The position numbers were made by a program, and so were the translations under genes. From contig LJUJ01000001.1 of the NCBI GenBank assembly GCA_001303785.1, positions 62,001 through 126,000 of the forward strand: a stretch of DNA of 64,000 nucleotides, read 5' to 3'. Origin of the DNA: Caldifarciminota bacterium SM23_42 (GTDB lineage Bacteria; Hydrothermota; Tepidihabitantia; SM23-42). Of the stretch, positions 56,393 through 64,000 are shown one piece after another (the first letter of the stretch is position 1; each line of letters starts with the position of its first letter). The notes beneath the pieces are model-generated. The model was not told where the DNA came from. It did not search any database and saw only the letters and a program-made list of their open reading frames with translations.

Positions 56393-57888
56393 CCAAGCTT
56401 TTTCATCTTACCCCTCAGTGTAGTGCGGGGAATACCCATGATCTTGGCTGCTTCGGTCTGGTTGCCGGCCACCTGTAATAAGATCGTGTTGATGTACTCC
56501 CTTTCAAGTTCATCATAGGTCAGAGGCTTTCCTTTTGCATCCTGGGCTCTGGGTGCACTACATATAGCTGTTGGCAGTGCTCCTCTAACCTTTTCTGATA
56601 GATCATTTAAATTAATTGTGCTGCCCGTTTTTGCATATATGACCGCGCGTTCAATCTCGTTCTCTAATTCGCGAACGTTGTTCTCTGTCCAATCATATCT
56701 CATTAACGCGTCCAATGCCTTTTTGTCAAAACCTTGAAATGATTTCCGTTTTTCGGTCGCATGCTTTTCCAGAAAGTGTTGGGCTAAAATGGGAATATCC
56801 TCGCGTCTGTCGCGTAGAGGCGGTACGTTGATTGTGACCACATTTATCCGATAGTAGAAGTCTTGCCGGAAGCTTCCCTTCTGAATTGCTTCGCGAAGGT
56901 CCTCATTGGTTGCGCATATGAGCCGGACATCGACTTTGTGTGAGGTTGTGCCGCCCACACGCCGGATATCTTTGTCCTGGAGAACACGCAGCAATTTGAT
57001 CTGCATCGCTTCGCTAGTGTGATGAATTTCGTCCAGGAAAAGCGTACCGCCATGTGCAGCCTGAAACAAACCTGGTTTATCCACGGCGCCGGTGAACGCA
57101 CCACGCACGCTTCCGAATAACTCAGCTTCGAGAAGTGTTTCAGGCAGAGCACCACAGTTGATTGCCAAAAAGGGCTTTGTTCTCCTCTCTCCGTTATAAT
57201 GTATTGCCTTAGCGAGCACTTCTTTGCCTGAACCTGATTCTCCAGTGAGTAGGACCGTACAGTTGTCATCCAATACATGCTCTATTCTTTCAAAGACATC
57301 TTGCATGGGCTGGCTATGTCCGACCACGCCTGGGAATTCGTACTTGGCCTTAATTTCTTTGTGAAGTCTTACGTTTTCATCCATTACTTTTTGCATGAGC
57401 GTCGTGTTATTGATGGCAATAGCCGCTAGATTGGTAAATGCTTCGAGAAAAGCTACGTCTTCTTGGGTGAAAGCTTTCTTTCCGATACGCTGGTCAACAT
57501 ACAGGGTACCGAGTGCCCGGGTGGCCTCAGGCACGATGAGTGGAACGCAGATAAAAGACAGTATATTGAGCTCGCGTACGCTATCTCTGTCTTTGAATCC
57601 GGCATCAGCGCCGATGTCGGGACTCAGAAGAGTTTTCTTGCGCTTAAGGGTTTCTTTGACAATGCTTCTGCTAAATCTGATATCTTCACTCTTGAGAGAT
57701 TTGGAAGCTACAGTACGATAGTTCTCTCCAGTTTCATCGGCAAGAATGATAAACCCTCGTTCAGCTCTGATATTGCGTATTGCGGAATCCAGGATTTCAT
57801 CGAGTAATATTTGCAGGTTTTTGATCCTATGGATCTTGTGGTTTATTTCAAAGAGTGCGATTAGTCGTTCTTGCGATAAGTTCACCAT
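56380..57888 (-). CDS. GAF-AAA+-Fis sigma54-dependent activator, module 3
   Basis: 502 residues. GAF about 22-175 (IRAERGFIILAD, FICVPLIVPE, GTLYVDQRIG), AAA+ about 190-420 with GESGSGKE, GAFTGAVDKPG and GGTLFLDEIHHTSEAMQIKLLRVLQ, and a Fis end NQTEAAKIMGIPRTTLRGKMKKLG. No receiver domain. The recognition helix RTTLRGKMKKL is distinct from modules 1 and 2. Starts 5 nt after the kinase stop, so the pair is co-transcribed. Confidence 0.94.
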   Translation of the reverse strand: MVNLSQERLIALFEINHKIHRIKNLQILLDEILDSAIRNIRAERGFIILADETGENYRTVASKSLKSEDIRFSRSIVKETLKRKKTLLSPDIGADAGFKDRDSVRELNILSFICVPLIVPEATRALGTLYVDQRIGKKAFTQEDVAFLEAFTNLAAIAINNTTLMQKVMDENVRLHKEIKAKYEFPGVVGHSQPMQDVFERIEHVLDDNCTVLLTGESGSGKEVLAKAIHYNGERRTKPFLAINCGALPETLLEAELFGSVRGAFTGAVDKPGLFQAAHGGTLFLDEIHHTSEAMQIKLLRVLQDKDIRRVGGTTSHKVDVRLICATNEDLREAIQKGSFRQDFYYRINVVTINVPPLRDRREDIPILAQHFLEKHATEKRKSFQGFDKKALDALMRYDWTENNVRELENEIERAVIYAKTGSTINLNDLSEKVRGALPTAICSAPRAQDAKGKPLTYDELEREYINTILLQVAGNQTEAAKIMGIPRTTLRGKMKKLGLTK

Positions 57889-57893
57889 GTTTT

Positions 57894-60857
57894 CTATTTC
57901 TTTAGTGCTGCGAGCCTTTTTCTTGCGGCATTAACCTCAGGCAAATAGGCGTCGGATTCCTCCAGAATATTGATGTATATTACATATTCGGCAATTGCCT
58001 GCTTGTATCGTCCCTTTTCTTCATACAATTGTGCGAGTCGGTAATGGTATTTGGGATTGATGAGAAGCCACTCGCCTTTCTTGGGATCGAGAGTTACCAA
58101 GTTTTCATATTCCCTTATCGCTTTCTCGATTTCTCCTTTACGCAAATAAGCTCTTGCAAGCACGTCACTGTTCAAGAACAGGTTAATTGCCCCAATATTC
58201 GCCTGGTAAAAGTCGGGTCGTCCCATAGACGGTATGTTTTTACAAACTTGTATTGATTTCTCTAATGAATCCTGCCTTAGTAGCAGTTCGGCATATACAA
58301 GATGATGGTGAAATTCTATCCAGTGTGCTTTTCGGAAAATCTTTGGAATGAGTGCTTCGATCACATTTAGTCTTGACCTACATGATTCATATTTGCCTTC
58401 CTCTACATCGATTAGAGCAAGGCAGCAATTGCCGTAAGCCGTAACCCATGTCGTTTGAAGCCATCCAGATACGCTGAAAGAATCAAGCGTATTCTGTACA
58501 GAACTCCTGCTACGTCCATAATCTCCGAGTTCATAATACAATGCGCCCTTTACTGTCTCCATGCTATAGAGCCCGAATTTGTGTCCAACAGTTTCCCATA
58601 GTTGGGTCATCATTCTTGAATTGTGCTCCCACTGCGCATGATTTCCTAGCCAGGAGTTGAAAAAGGCTTTCCAACTGTATCCCGATCCACGTTTACCAGG
58701 GGATGGTGCGTTGGTGATAAAGCAATCGCACCATTGCAGGGCATTATCGTATTCTTCTCTTAGTGCGTATAAGTAAGAAAGCTTCATGGCTGAAATAATA
58801 AAATCTGGGCTGATCTGCAACGCCTCTTTGTACGAAATAATTGCTTCATCATGGTTTCCCATATGGAAATAGATATCGGCCATTGTGTCGAAAGTGTTGG
58901 CATCATCAGGGTATGCGGATTGATATCTCTTGAAATAGTGCAGCGCCTTAGTGTACGCCTCCATGTCAAGATAAGTATAAGCCATGCCGCAAAGGGCCTC
59001 ACCAAAATCAGGATCCAATTCTAGACTTTTACTATACACTTTGATCGCCTCATCTAAAAGCCCATTCCGACGGAAAAAGTAGCCCAGCTCAGTATATACG
59101 CGTTTCTCATTAGGGTACTTCTGAACCATGAGATTGAGAATACGCCCATGTTTCTCCCAATTTTCTTCGATGAAACCGGCATATGAAGCTTCAATGTAAA
59201 GGCTCTCCCTTTCGGTCGCCTTACTTGAGAATTCTTTTGCTTTCTTAAGGGCTTGTTCGCTTGAGCTTTCCTCTCTAAGCCCACTAAGTACCCAGGCAAG
59301 ATAGAGGTATGCTGTGGCAAACGTTGAATCGAGTTCTATCGCCACCTCAAAATGTCGACGTGCGTCAGTGGAGTACCATCTGTCAAAGTATTCTCTACCT
59401 TTTATGAAATGCGTGTATGCCTCGATTGATGACGTGGTTGCATCAGAGATTCGTGGCTGATCTTCCAATGCTCTCTCTTCAGGCACACCAATGCCTATCG
59501 ATATGTTGTAGCTCAATTCATCAATCTGACTGTTGAGTATACTGGCAACACTCTCGCCCTTCGAAGTGGTGCTCTTCAGGATCTTCTTCGTCTTTACATC
59601 CAGGACTTTCGCATCGGTGGCGAATACATCACCTGCCCGCGTGAAGCTACCCAGGACGATGTTTTCTATGCCTTGCTTGCGGCATATTTCAAAACCGGTT
59701 TCTTCGTCAATCAGCTCCACGTCTTTGCCTGCAGCCCTGGCTAGATCATGCATTCGCTGCCATGTCATGACGTCCAGTTGCCCGGTCTCTTGAAGGCTGG
59801 TTATCAGCAGATTTGGAATTGCCACGGAGAGATAGGCAAGATCGTTCTCACCAGAGAGATTCTTGAAGGTCATTACAGCAACGGCTTTCCTCCCTTCTGT
59901 TGAGGCCGGTGGGAATAGCATGCTTCTTGTGATCAGTATTGTTGATACAACCAAAGCAAGAACCAGCGCAGGTGCAAGAAGCTTTGTGAGTTTATATTTG
60001 ACTTTTTTCTTCTGAATGAATGCCTGGGGCAGTGTGAAGCCTGATTCACGTGCAATGCTACATAGATCTGTAATCAAGGTAGTGGTATCTTGATACCTAG
60101 CTTTTGTGTCTTTCTGGATCATGCGATCCAACGTGCTCTCTAATCCATCAGGTATGTCAGCACGTAGCTGTTTGATCGATTCTGGTTGTGTATTAAGAAT
60201 CGAGTAGAGTGTTACGCGCCAATTTTCTCCCTTGAACGGTAGTTTGCCAGTAAGCATTTCATATAGGACCACTCCTAAGGACCAGATATCGGTTGTCTCA
60301 TCAACATCTTCGCCGCGAGCCTGCTCTGGAGACATATATGCTATTGTGCCAGCAGTCGTTCCTTCTTTGGTTATCCTTGTTTCTCCAGCCAACTTTGCAA
60401 GACCGAAATCCAGGATTTTAGCTTCACCATCCTCAGTTATGAATATATTACCTGGTTTTATGTCCCGGTGAATGATACCTTTCGAATGTGCCTTGAAAAG
60501 CCCTTGTGCTACTTGTATTACTATTGCTATGGCTCGTTCGAACTGCAGCGGTCCGCGTTCAATCCTTTTCTGCAATGTCTCACCCTCATAGAAAGTCATG
60601 CTTATGAAAAGCTGACCGTCATCGGTTTCATCGATTTCGTGAATGTTGCTGATATTCGGGTGGTCAAGTGCCGAAGCGGTTTGCGCTTCTTTGATGAAAC
60701 GTCGCTTGGCAGCGGCGTTTCGGGTCAAGTCGTGAGGCAGGAATTTCAAGGCGACCGTGCGCTGAAGTTTAATGTCCTCGGCCTTGTACACGACACCCAT
60801 ACCCCCGCCGCCAATCTTCTCAAGTACCTTGTAGTGAGATATCGTCTTACCGATCAT
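57894..60857 (-). CDS. Membrane Ser/Thr protein kinase with TolB-like and TPR domains, module 3
   Basis: 987 residues. Kinase about 8-270 (IGGGGMGVVYKAED, VALKFLPHD, IIHRDIKPGNIF, ILDFGLAKL, MSPEQARGEDVD), one membrane helix about 290-312 (LLAPALVLALVVSTILI), a FlgO/TolB-N-like domain (KAVAVMTFKNLSGENDLAYL, IENIVLGSFTRAG) and many TPRs (YSKSLELDPDFGEALC) to residue 970. The helix would put the TPR part outside the cytoplasm, unlike the soluble module 1 and 2 kinases. Promoter TTGACA-16-TATAAT upstream. Confidence 0.92.
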   Translation of the reverse strand: MIGKTISHYKVLEKIGGGGMGVVYKAEDIKLQRTVALKFLPHDLTRNAAAKRRFIKEAQTASALDHPNISNIHEIDETDDGQLFISMTFYEGETLQKRIERGPLQFERAIAIVIQVAQGLFKAHSKGIIHRDIKPGNIFITEDGEAKILDFGLAKLAGETRITKEGTTAGTIAYMSPEQARGEDVDETTDIWSLGVVLYEMLTGKLPFKGENWRVTLYSILNTQPESIKQLRADIPDGLESTLDRMIQKDTKARYQDTTTLITDLCSIARESGFTLPQAFIQKKKVKYKLTKLLAPALVLALVVSTILITRSMLFPPASTEGRKAVAVMTFKNLSGENDLAYLSVAIPNLLITSLQETGQLDVMTWQRMHDLARAAGKDVELIDEETGFEICRKQGIENIVLGSFTRAGDVFATDAKVLDVKTKKILKSTTSKGESVASILNSQIDELSYNISIGIGVPEERALEDQPRISDATTSSIEAYTHFIKGREYFDRWYSTDARRHFEVAIELDSTFATAYLYLAWVLSGLREESSSEQALKKAKEFSSKATERESLYIEASYAGFIEENWEKHGRILNLMVQKYPNEKRVYTELGYFFRRNGLLDEAIKVYSKSLELDPDFGEALCGMAYTYLDMEAYTKALHYFKRYQSAYPDDANTFDTMADIYFHMGNHDEAIISYKEALQISPDFIISAMKLSYLYALREEYDNALQWCDCFITNAPSPGKRGSGYSWKAFFNSWLGNHAQWEHNSRMMTQLWETVGHKFGLYSMETVKGALYYELGDYGRSRSSVQNTLDSFSVSGWLQTTWVTAYGNCCLALIDVEEGKYESCRSRLNVIEALIPKIFRKAHWIEFHHHLVYAELLLRQDSLEKSIQVCKNIPSMGRPDFYQANIGAINLFLNSDVLARAYLRKGEIEKAIREYENLVTLDPKKGEWLLINPKYHYRLAQLYEEKGRYKQAIAEYVIYINILEESDAYLPEVNAARKRLAALKK

Positions 60858-60888
60858 CCAATGTCCCCGGTTGTTCCTAATATTGTGA

Positions 60889-60916
60889 ATTATATTATGC
60901 CCTTACGTGTTGTCAA
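60889..60916 (-). promoter_or_regulatory. Consensus promoter of the module 3 kinase
   Basis: TTGACA (60911-60916), 16 bp, TATAAT (60889-60894). Leader about 25 nt. Confidence 0.87.
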
Positions 60917-60936
60917 TAATGGGAAAAACAGATAAT

Positions 60937-60966
60937 TAGCCCCACTTCCCAAAGAAAGCGGGGCTA
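60937..60966 (-). terminator. Intrinsic terminator
   Basis: TAGCCCC pairs with GGGGCTA (stem extended by CTT/AAG), followed on the minus strand by ATTATCTGTTTTT. Ends the ankyrin gene stopping at 60996. Confidence 0.82.
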
Positions 60967-60995
60967 TTCATATGGGTCGGTAGATACGGTTCTGG

Positions 60996-62519
60996 CTACT
61001 GTGCTACTTTGCCTTTTGTATAAAAAAACCTGTCACCGCGGTTCTCAGCACAGATAATTGCGGTTTTACCTTTTCTCCCTGTTGCTTGCTGCGCAAAATC
61101 CTTGTAGACCGATTCACGCTCGCGTGTATGAAATGGAAACATTACCTTAGGTTGAACCGATTCAATCGTGAGTAAAGCCTCTTCGTTTTGCCAATCGTTG
61201 CCGACCCGGACGAATATAATATCTGCATCTCTAGCGATCTTGCCAAGGTGTTTTATGTCTTTTTTGAAAAGATCATATTGCGTGGTATCATGACTATAGC
61301 CGCCCGAGTGATACAGAACCAAACCGTCCACGCTGACTACGAAATTTCCTCCGGTTTCTTCTGCTTCGGGGGATTGTATTGTCTGTATCTGCATAGCATC
61401 TATTCTCTTTGTCTCCTTAGGTCCGAGATGCACATATTCAGTACCAACCGTATCATTCCACCCGAATACGTAGGTGATGTTTGGCATTGATTCCTGCCAG
61501 TAGTAGATTATTGAATCATGATGGTCAATGTGGTTATGGGTTACAAAAACGTAAACATTTTGGTCTTTGATTTCGTCGAGGTTTATATGTCCATTGGCTA
61601 GATATGGTTCGTCTGGTTGCTCTCCATAATTCCAATAATCAAAGATTAACAAGTGTTCCTTTGTCTTGACAGCGCATCCACTGTGACCGAGATACCATAA
61701 TATCGCTTCGCCGTTATCGAGTTCTTTTTTCAACAGGGGAGACGACCCGAAGTTTTCCTCTAGATTCTCCGCTGTTGCACCATGCTGCTTGAGCAGTTCT
61801 GCTGTTTTTTCATTACCATGCTTTGCCGCATAATACAACGGGGTTCTGCCGTTGTTATCATGGGCATCGGTGTCCAAACCCTTGATAATGAGGAGGTCCG
61901 CAACTGCCGCGTAACCCTTTATACTTGCCATGTGCAGGTATGTTTTGCCATCTTCTGTTGTAACTGCTAGGTCAGCACCACCATCGATGAGCACTTCAGC
62001 GATGTCATCGTATCCCCATCTGACTGCAAAGTGTAACGGTGTTTCACCGATATTATCCTTGATATCAAGTTCTGCACCTTTCTCGATGAGTAATATTAGG
62101 GCTTCGTAGTTATGCTGCCTGGCAGCGTAGTGTAGTGGCGCTCTGCCAAAAGCGTCTTGATCATTCAATGTAGCGCCCTTTGTGATCAGTTTTTCGGCTA
62201 TTTCGGCATTCCCAGTATATGCAGCGTAAAGAAGAACACTCTGATTGACGGCGTTCAATGCGTTAACATTGGCATCTTGTGTGATTAGGAATTCTGCTAT
62301 TTCTCCTTGACCAGACGCAGCTGCAAGGTGCAAGGGCGTTTGACCAAATTCATCCGGTGCGTTCACCAACTCGCGGTTCTCTTCCACGAGCATTTTGACC
62401 GTTTCGATATCCCCTTCCTGAGCAGCATCGTGAATCTCATCTGACGCAGCTATGCTGACACCCAAGCAGATGAATGCTATTGTGAGTGATTTCATGTTCA
62501 TCATACTCGATTTTTGCAT
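60996..62519 (-). CDS. Secreted ankyrin-repeat protein fused to a metallo-beta-lactamase domain
   Basis: 507 residues. Signal peptide (SLTIAFICLGVSIAASD), then about seven ankyrin repeats (residues about 25-255; GQTPLHLAAASGQGEIAEFLI, APLHYAARQHNYEAL), and a metallo-beta-lactamase-fold domain about 270-500: LIFDYW, VFVTHNHIDHHDS with the zinc motif HxHxDH, LYHSGGYSHDTTQ and MFPFHTRERE. It resembles UlaG-like or secreted lactonase enzymes; the fusion with extracytoplasmic ankyrins is unusual. ATG at 62519 follows GGGAGGAAGAT; the open frame reaches further but lacks a ribosome site. Confidence 0.86.
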   Translation of the reverse strand: MQKSSMMNMKSLTIAFICLGVSIAASDEIHDAAQEGDIETVKMLVEENRELVNAPDEFGQTPLHLAAASGQGEIAEFLITQDANVNALNAVNQSVLLYAAYTGNAEIAEKLITKGATLNDQDAFGRAPLHYAARQHNYEALILLIEKGAELDIKDNIGETPLHFAVRWGYDDIAEVLIDGGADLAVTTEDGKTYLHMASIKGYAAVADLLIIKGLDTDAHDNNGRTPLYYAAKHGNEKTAELLKQHGATAENLEENFGSSPLLKKELDNGEAILWYLGHSGCAVKTKEHLLIFDYWNYGEQPDEPYLANGHINLDEIKDQNVYVFVTHNHIDHHDSIIYYWQESMPNITYVFGWNDTVGTEYVHLGPKETKRIDAMQIQTIQSPEAEETGGNFVVSVDGLVLYHSGGYSHDTTQYDLFKKDIKHLGKIARDADIIFVRVGNDWQNEEALLTIESVQPKVMFPFHTRERESVYKDFAQQATGRKGKTAIICAENRGDRFFYTKGKVAQ

Positions 62520-62643
62520 ATCTTCCTCCCTTTTCATATTCTGATATATTCTAGCAATGGACCTTACATAATGCTCACAGATATTCTAACAAGTGCGTAT
62601 TTTCGATTGTCGACGGGTGGAAGGAGATGATCTGGAATCATCT

Positions 62644-62679
62644 ATTTCGGAATTTAGTTAATTAGCTAAATACCGAAAT
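62644..62679. repeat. Inverted repeat ATTTCGG / CCGAAAT
   Basis: ATTTCGG and CCGAAAT enclose TTAG...CTAA in a 36-bp imperfect hairpin between the ankyrin gene and selC. Possible operator or terminator. Confidence 0.5.
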
Positions 62680-62720
62680 GCTCACAAGAATCACTTCGAA
62701 TGGTTATGGTGAACGATGGC

Positions 62721-62748
62721 TTGACTTTAGTCGGTTTTTCGTTAGAAT
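62721..62748 (+). promoter_or_regulatory. Candidate promoter of selC
   Basis: TTGACT (62721-62726), 16 bp, TAGAAT (62743-62748). It would start about 130 nt before the mature tRNA. Spacing fits the other promoters here, but each hexamer has one mismatch. Confidence 0.55.
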
Positions 62749-62886
62749 CTTAGCAGTTCTCTAATATTCGAATTTTTCCGGTAAATCAGAGATTTGGGAG
62801 GATTTTTTATATAGCTAGCCCCGTATTTCTTTGGAACACGGGACGCTGAATTTTTCAACCAAATTATAAATTCGGGAAAAATTCGT

Positions 62887-62980
62887 GGAGGCGGATGGGT
62901 GCTGGTGTGCCTGACGGGCTTCAAACCCGGATATCCTTCGAAAGGGGGATGGTAGGTTCGATTCCTACACGCCTCCGCCA
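62887..62980 (+). tRNA. selC: tRNA-Sec (UCA), selC
   Basis: Begins GGAGGCGG and ends CGCCTCC-G-CCA with encoded CCA. The D arm is the long Sec type: GGGTGC-TGGT-GTGCCT, six pairs with wobbles and a four-base loop. The anticodon loop CTTCAAA carries UCA, which reads UGA. The variable arm is long and pairs (ATCC ... GGAT). The T arm is GTAGG-TTCGATT-CCTAC. The 8-bp acceptor has a G-A mismatch at its inner end; otherwise it matches the bacterial tRNA-Sec plan. It proves the genome decodes UGA as selenocysteine. selA, selB and selD are not in the window. Confidence 0.95.
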
Positions 62981-63075
62981 TGCTTGAGACAGAAAATTCC
63001 CTGTGTATGCACACAACCACCTGAGATATGTTATGGATACATTGTGTTGAATGGGGTTATGCGGTTATAGATTGT

Positions 63076-63156
63076 GAGGCCCACCCCGTTGAATAACGGC
63101 TAATGAATATTGATCAAACCTGACCGCATACTCATGCATTGAACGGGGCGGGCCTC
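63076..63156. repeat. 81-bp element bounded by 15-bp inverted repeats
   Basis: GAGGCCCACCCCGTT (63076-63090) and AACGGGGCGGGCCTC (63142-63156) are inverted copies with one mismatch. They enclose 51 bp with no gene. Size and ends suggest a MITE-like remnant, or a structured RNA after selC. Confidence 0.5.
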
Positions 63157-63196
63157 GTAGCCGAGAAGGGCAGGCGTCGTGGCTAGGCGTTCAGGG

Positions 63197-63589
63197 CTAA
63201 CTTTTGTTTTTGTCTCTCAATTTCTTCATAAATGAATGCAACATTTTTTCAATCCCCACACACATATCAAGCCAAGGATTCACGATGTCTTCCTTTACAA
63301 TCTTGAGTTCGAGAAGTTCATATAGCCGGCTTTCTGTCTGGACTGCGCTGCAATACGCTACCTCCAATTTACGGACATAAGTCTCTGCATTTACACGATA
63401 GAAACCTGCGGCGATGTGCGCACTGATATTCCCGGCACAGATTAGGACTTGATCGGCAACGTAACTGGCCGTCGTTTCCCGAGGCATTGATTCTACCTCC
63501 CGATAAATGGAAACGAACAAATCACGCGCCTTCTGCCAGACTCTCAAATCGGTGAAATGTTTAATCGCGCCTGTTGGAGTGGACTCCAC
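63197..63589 (-). CDS. Four-helix-bundle S23/IVP-type protein
   Basis: 130 residues of the family named after the 23S rRNA intervening-sequence protein: FTDLRVWQKARDLFVSIYR, then ISAHIAAGFYR and KLEVAYCSAVQTESRLYEL. It is all helical. Function is unknown in most genomes; some lie inside rRNA insertions, but no rRNA is present here. GTG start at 63589 follows AAAGGAGGAATT. Confidence 0.83.
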   Translation of the reverse strand: MESTPTGAIKHFTDLRVWQKARDLFVSIYREVESMPRETTASYVADQVLICAGNISAHIAAGFYRVNAETYVRKLEVAYCSAVQTESRLYELLELKIVKEDIVNPWLDMCVGIEKMLHSFMKKLRDKNKS

Positions 63590-63856
63590 AATTCCTCCTT
63601 TCTACTATATATACAAGATTTGCACGGGAAATTACAACCGTTTACATACAGGTAATTATCGCCGCTCATAAGTGCCTTCCTCAAAGAACGCCACTAAGCA
63701 GCGTATTGCCCATAACCGGTGGTATGGACAATTAGGGTAGGTTAACGTGCTAGTTTGATAGTGTTCAAATTGCTTAGTCTACTTTGGGCAATACTATGTG
63801 TGTCTCCGTGCAATGAATTTGTCGAGCACCAGAATCGAACAAGCGACAACGATACT

Positions 63857-64000
63857 CTAAAGCTGTGCCTTGATAGTTGCGTATTCGCTTTCGTTGTACG
63901 GTAAGTTTGTGCCGCCGACCTTTTGTATCTGCTTGTTGCCGTTGCCTATACGGTCACTCGCGGGTGGATGTGACATTAACAATTTCTCGAAGGTACTAGG
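63857..64000 (-). CDS. C-terminal end of an M48-type metallopeptidase (partial)
   Basis: The last 47 codons of a minus-strand gene entering from the right edge: TFEKLLMSHPPASDRIGN and a short tail ending ATIKAQL. The SHPPASDRI phrase is typical of the C-terminus of M48 (HtpX/BepA-like) peptidases. The catalytic HExxH would lie outside the window. The interval 63590-63856 holds no gene that I can see. Confidence 0.68.
   Translation of the reverse strand, partial: PSTFEKLLMSHPPASDRIGNGNKQIQKVGGTNLPYNESEYATIKAQL

Noticed and set aside
62742-63020. A 92-codon minus-strand frame across selC
   Set aside because: It is antisense to a well-formed tRNA-Sec, has no ribosome site and no recognisable protein.

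Overview
This 64 kb window looks like a bacterial chromosome from a little-studied Gram-negative lineage. The best guess is a candidate phylum of the WOR-3/Stahlbacteria type or a relative near the FCB group; this is inferred from gene content, not from a marker gene. At least a dozen large secreted proteins end in the FlgD-like, type-A (T9SS-style) C-terminal sorting domain. There are outer-membrane beta-barrels, a DUF6029-like protein, beta-helix, LVIVD and FG-GAP surface proteins, and a gingipain-like C25 peptidase. Vegetative promoters are unusually uniform: TTGACA, 16 bp, TATAAT.

Layout. 1-3762 (minus): a MacB/Lol-like ABC exporter (beta-barrel, ATPase, two FtsX permeases, the last cut by the edge). 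3920-5852 (plus): a LsrF/DhnA-type aldolase and a zinc alcohol dehydrogenase. 5854-7868: an unknown protein and enolase. 8005-13388 (minus): a membrane-anchored GltD-like flavoprotein, a NapH-like Fe-S membrane protein, a 47-residue CXXC microprotein, a DUF6029-like barrel, a TlpA-type thioredoxin and an Omp28-like lipoprotein. 13494-20884: four more secreted proteins. 21128-22348 (plus): a PlsY acyltransferase fused to a CTP-dependent lipid-kinase-like domain. 22405-30432: two giant secreted proteins. 30550-60857: three tandem regulatory and secretion modules. 60996-64000: an ankyrin/metallo-beta-lactamase protein, a selenocysteine tRNA, an S23-type protein and the tail of an M48 peptidase.

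Two results stand out. First, five genes between 12.7 and 20.9 kb are each interrupted by one in-frame UGA. Two of these sit in thioredoxin-like UxxC motifs (UGFC, USGC). Three are at the same aligned position of a carbohydrate-binding-like domain. Each UGA is followed 17-22 nt later by a perfect hairpin whose apical loop starts with G (GGA, GUA, GGUC), which is the bacterial SECIS signature. A tRNA gene with UCA anticodon and a long variable arm (selC) lies at 62887. Ordinary genes here still stop at UGA, including one of the selenoprotein genes itself. I read this as a cluster of secreted selenoproteins that gene callers would split or truncate.

Second, three copies of a module repeat: Ser/Thr kinase with TPR domains, then a GAF-AAA+-Fis sigma54 activator, then secreted LVIVD or beta-helix proteins. 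Between activator and secreted genes each copy carries a -24/-12 sigma54 promoter and dyad sites whose nearest copy is centred about 117-123 bp upstream of the predicted start. The dyad differs between modules (TGTC-N8-GACA, GGTCA-N4-TGACC, GAGACC-N6-GGTCTC), which suggests three insulated kinase-to-surface-protein circuits.
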